Positions 62,601 to 64,000 of a stretch of 64,000 nucleotides of DNA are shown piece by piece. The position numbers and the translations under genes were made by a program. The DNA comes from Edolisoma coerulescens (lineage: Eukaryota > Chordata > Aves > Passeriformes > Campephagidae). Position 1 is the first letter of the stretch, and the number at the start of each line of letters is the position of its first letter. Under the pieces are notes generated by a model, which worked only from the letters and a program-made list of their open reading frames with translations, was not told where the DNA came from and did no database searches. Location of the stretch: NCBI GenBank assembly GCA_013397115.1, contig VWZW01007132.1:214599-278598 (forward strand), given 5' to 3'.

Positions 62601-63555
62601 AGAAGTTTGGGACCTGCCTTCAGAATTAATTCACCTTCGTCTTAAGCCAGGTACCAACTGTGGAGACAGCTGTACTCGTGGCTGATCCCATGTTGTGATT
62701 ACACATGTAAGGCTGAAGCGTCTAATCATGTTGGGGTTTTTTTGTCAAAACACAGGTTGGCATGACCTACAGCTTTCAGACTAAATTATTGTAGTGCTCC
62801 TTTCCAGCTGTAGATCTGTTGCGAAAATACATAAATATTATTTGCTACTGGCATTACACTTGATGCTGTAAAAGCAAAGAAATAGATCTTTCTCCACTGA
62901 AAACCTGTAAAGTGAAAACTATAAAACCCCCTTCCCTTGTTTTCTTCTGAAACTGATTGTAACACTCTCTTCCTCTCACTGTGCCAGACTCTACAGCTTA
63001 ACTAAATGTGTGTCACTCCTCCAGTTTTCTTTCCTATATTCCCAAGCAGGTGAGAGACTAAAAGGAAAATATCAGCTGTATGTCAGTGCCTAGATAAAAA
63101 GCTGCAAAATTAAGTTATGAAGCTTGCCCTTTTTAGCAAAATCTCATATTGGGCCAGTATAGTTCCTTCCTCATCGCAGTTTATTGCTTCTAATCATGCA
63201 AATCAGGGATCATTCCAGTATGATTTTGATGAAGTCCACAAAAGAGAGTACACTCAACTCCTCCAATGTTTTGGGCATTGAAACAGAATATTTTTTTTCC
63301 AGGTAAGATAATGCATTAATTCCTTCACTTATTAGATGAGCATTAGCTTTTGCTATAAACCATCCCATAGGCTCCTGACAGTTTGCATGCTGAGCAGTCT
63401 TGTCCTTGAAGTTACTGTACTGCACAATGATCAGAACTTACCGCTGATGTTTTGTTAGCATTTACCAGCAGTGTCTTGGCAGAGGGTGACCTCCAGTACT
63501 GTCTCTAAACATTTTCAATTTACAGACTCAAGAATTTTTGCTGCCTTTGCCTCTC
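59615..63555. other. No gene seen
   Basis: The 106-codon frame at 60300-60620 (+) and others are unremarkable. Octamers lie at 59631-59638 and 63196-63203. No named repeat. Confidence 0.45.
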
Positions 63556-63559
63556 ATTC

Positions 63560-63990
63560 TTTTGAGGAGGTCAGCCCTTTATGAATTTGCCACAAAAAAG
63601 AAGTTCAAAATACCCCATATACTTAAACAGCTTAATAGGCATAGAGCCGCAATGAACACGCGACATACAATTCATTTTAATATTTATAGAAGAAATTCAT
63701 GTTGTTTTAAGTGTACACAAGCAGCTGCTGTCATTTGGCTATGAGCAGATGTTAGACCTCCGAAAGCTTCGCTGATAATTAAAATACTAACAGTTAGTGT
63801 TTTACCCCAGCTGCAGGTTCTGTTTACTGTAAATTTGATTTTAATGGTGCCTCTGTGCAGTTATTGAATAGAGGTTTGTTTTCTACTATACATGCAAAAG
63901 TGTCTACAATGAAGACAAATGGTTATTTCCCATAATTTATTCTGGAAAGATTTGAATGTAGCTCTAACGTAGTTGAATTTATAAATGAAA
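63560..63990. promoter_or_regulatory. Candidate CNE with paired E-boxes
   Basis: CAGCTG E-boxes lie at 63722-63727 and 63808-63813. Between them is a TGATAATTAAAATAC homeodomain stretch (about 63773-63787). CpG-bearing GAACACGCGACATAC lies near 63654. bHLH plus homeodomain clusters of this kind are usual in neural and muscle enhancers; the tissue cannot be inferred here. It may continue past the window edge. Confidence 0.38.
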
Positions 63991-64000
63991 TACAGATATG

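Noticed and set aside
1..64000. CRISPR array, operon, phage or bacterial system
   Set aside because: The sequence is vertebrate noncoding DNA: no spaced direct repeats, no dense coding, and CR1 and MIR repeats are present.

Overview
This window looks like gene-free noncoding DNA from a bird genome, either a gene desert or the interior of a very large intron. The main evidence for a bird is its interspersed repeats. There are CR1 LINE tails whose reverse complement carries the typical 'GGTTGGAAGGGACCTTAAAGATC'-type 3' end, repeat density is otherwise low, and a few worn MIR/CORE-type SINE relics remain. Turtles and crocodilians also carry CR1, so 'bird' is an inference. No species or locus could be recognised.

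I found no convincing protein-coding exon, tRNA, rRNA, snRNA, known microRNA, CpG island or promoter. Stop-free stretches are all short (the longest is 139 codons), and none shows a recognisable domain except a decayed CR1 reverse-transcriptase remnant.

Layout. 1-12 kb: AT-rich DNA with a perfect hairpin (190-216), a CpG-dense patch beside a SOX/FOX motif (4.3-4.7 kb), GATA-motif clusters (6.4 and 7.6 kb) and a 3'-end CR1 fragment (10.0-10.3 kb). 12-13.1 kb: a longer 5'-truncated CR1 with part of ORF2, next to a putative regulatory block. 14-29 kb: mostly featureless, with a 60-bp duplication around a single N (21.27-21.41 kb), a regulatory-looking block (22.6-22.9 kb), a MIR relic (25.1 kb) and a ~540-bp pyrimidine-rich tract (27.2-27.7 kb). 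29-41 kb: several inverted repeats (29.8, 39.5-40.1 kb), an unclassified GC-richer possible LTR-like segment (37.2-37.85 kb) and a MIR-type tail (41.0 kb). 44-57.8 kb and 63.6-64 kb: the densest run of sequence resembling conserved noncoding elements, with AT-rich homeodomain cores, octamers, CRE, TCF/LEF, MEF2 and T-box motifs and short palindromes.

In the entries, 'candidate CNE' means a repeat-free block chosen by eye for a dense mix of transcription-factor cores in complex sequence. No alignment was available, so conservation is inferred, not observed. If the inference holds, the window is a cis-regulatory domain of an off-window developmental gene. I saw no sign of a novel coding system.
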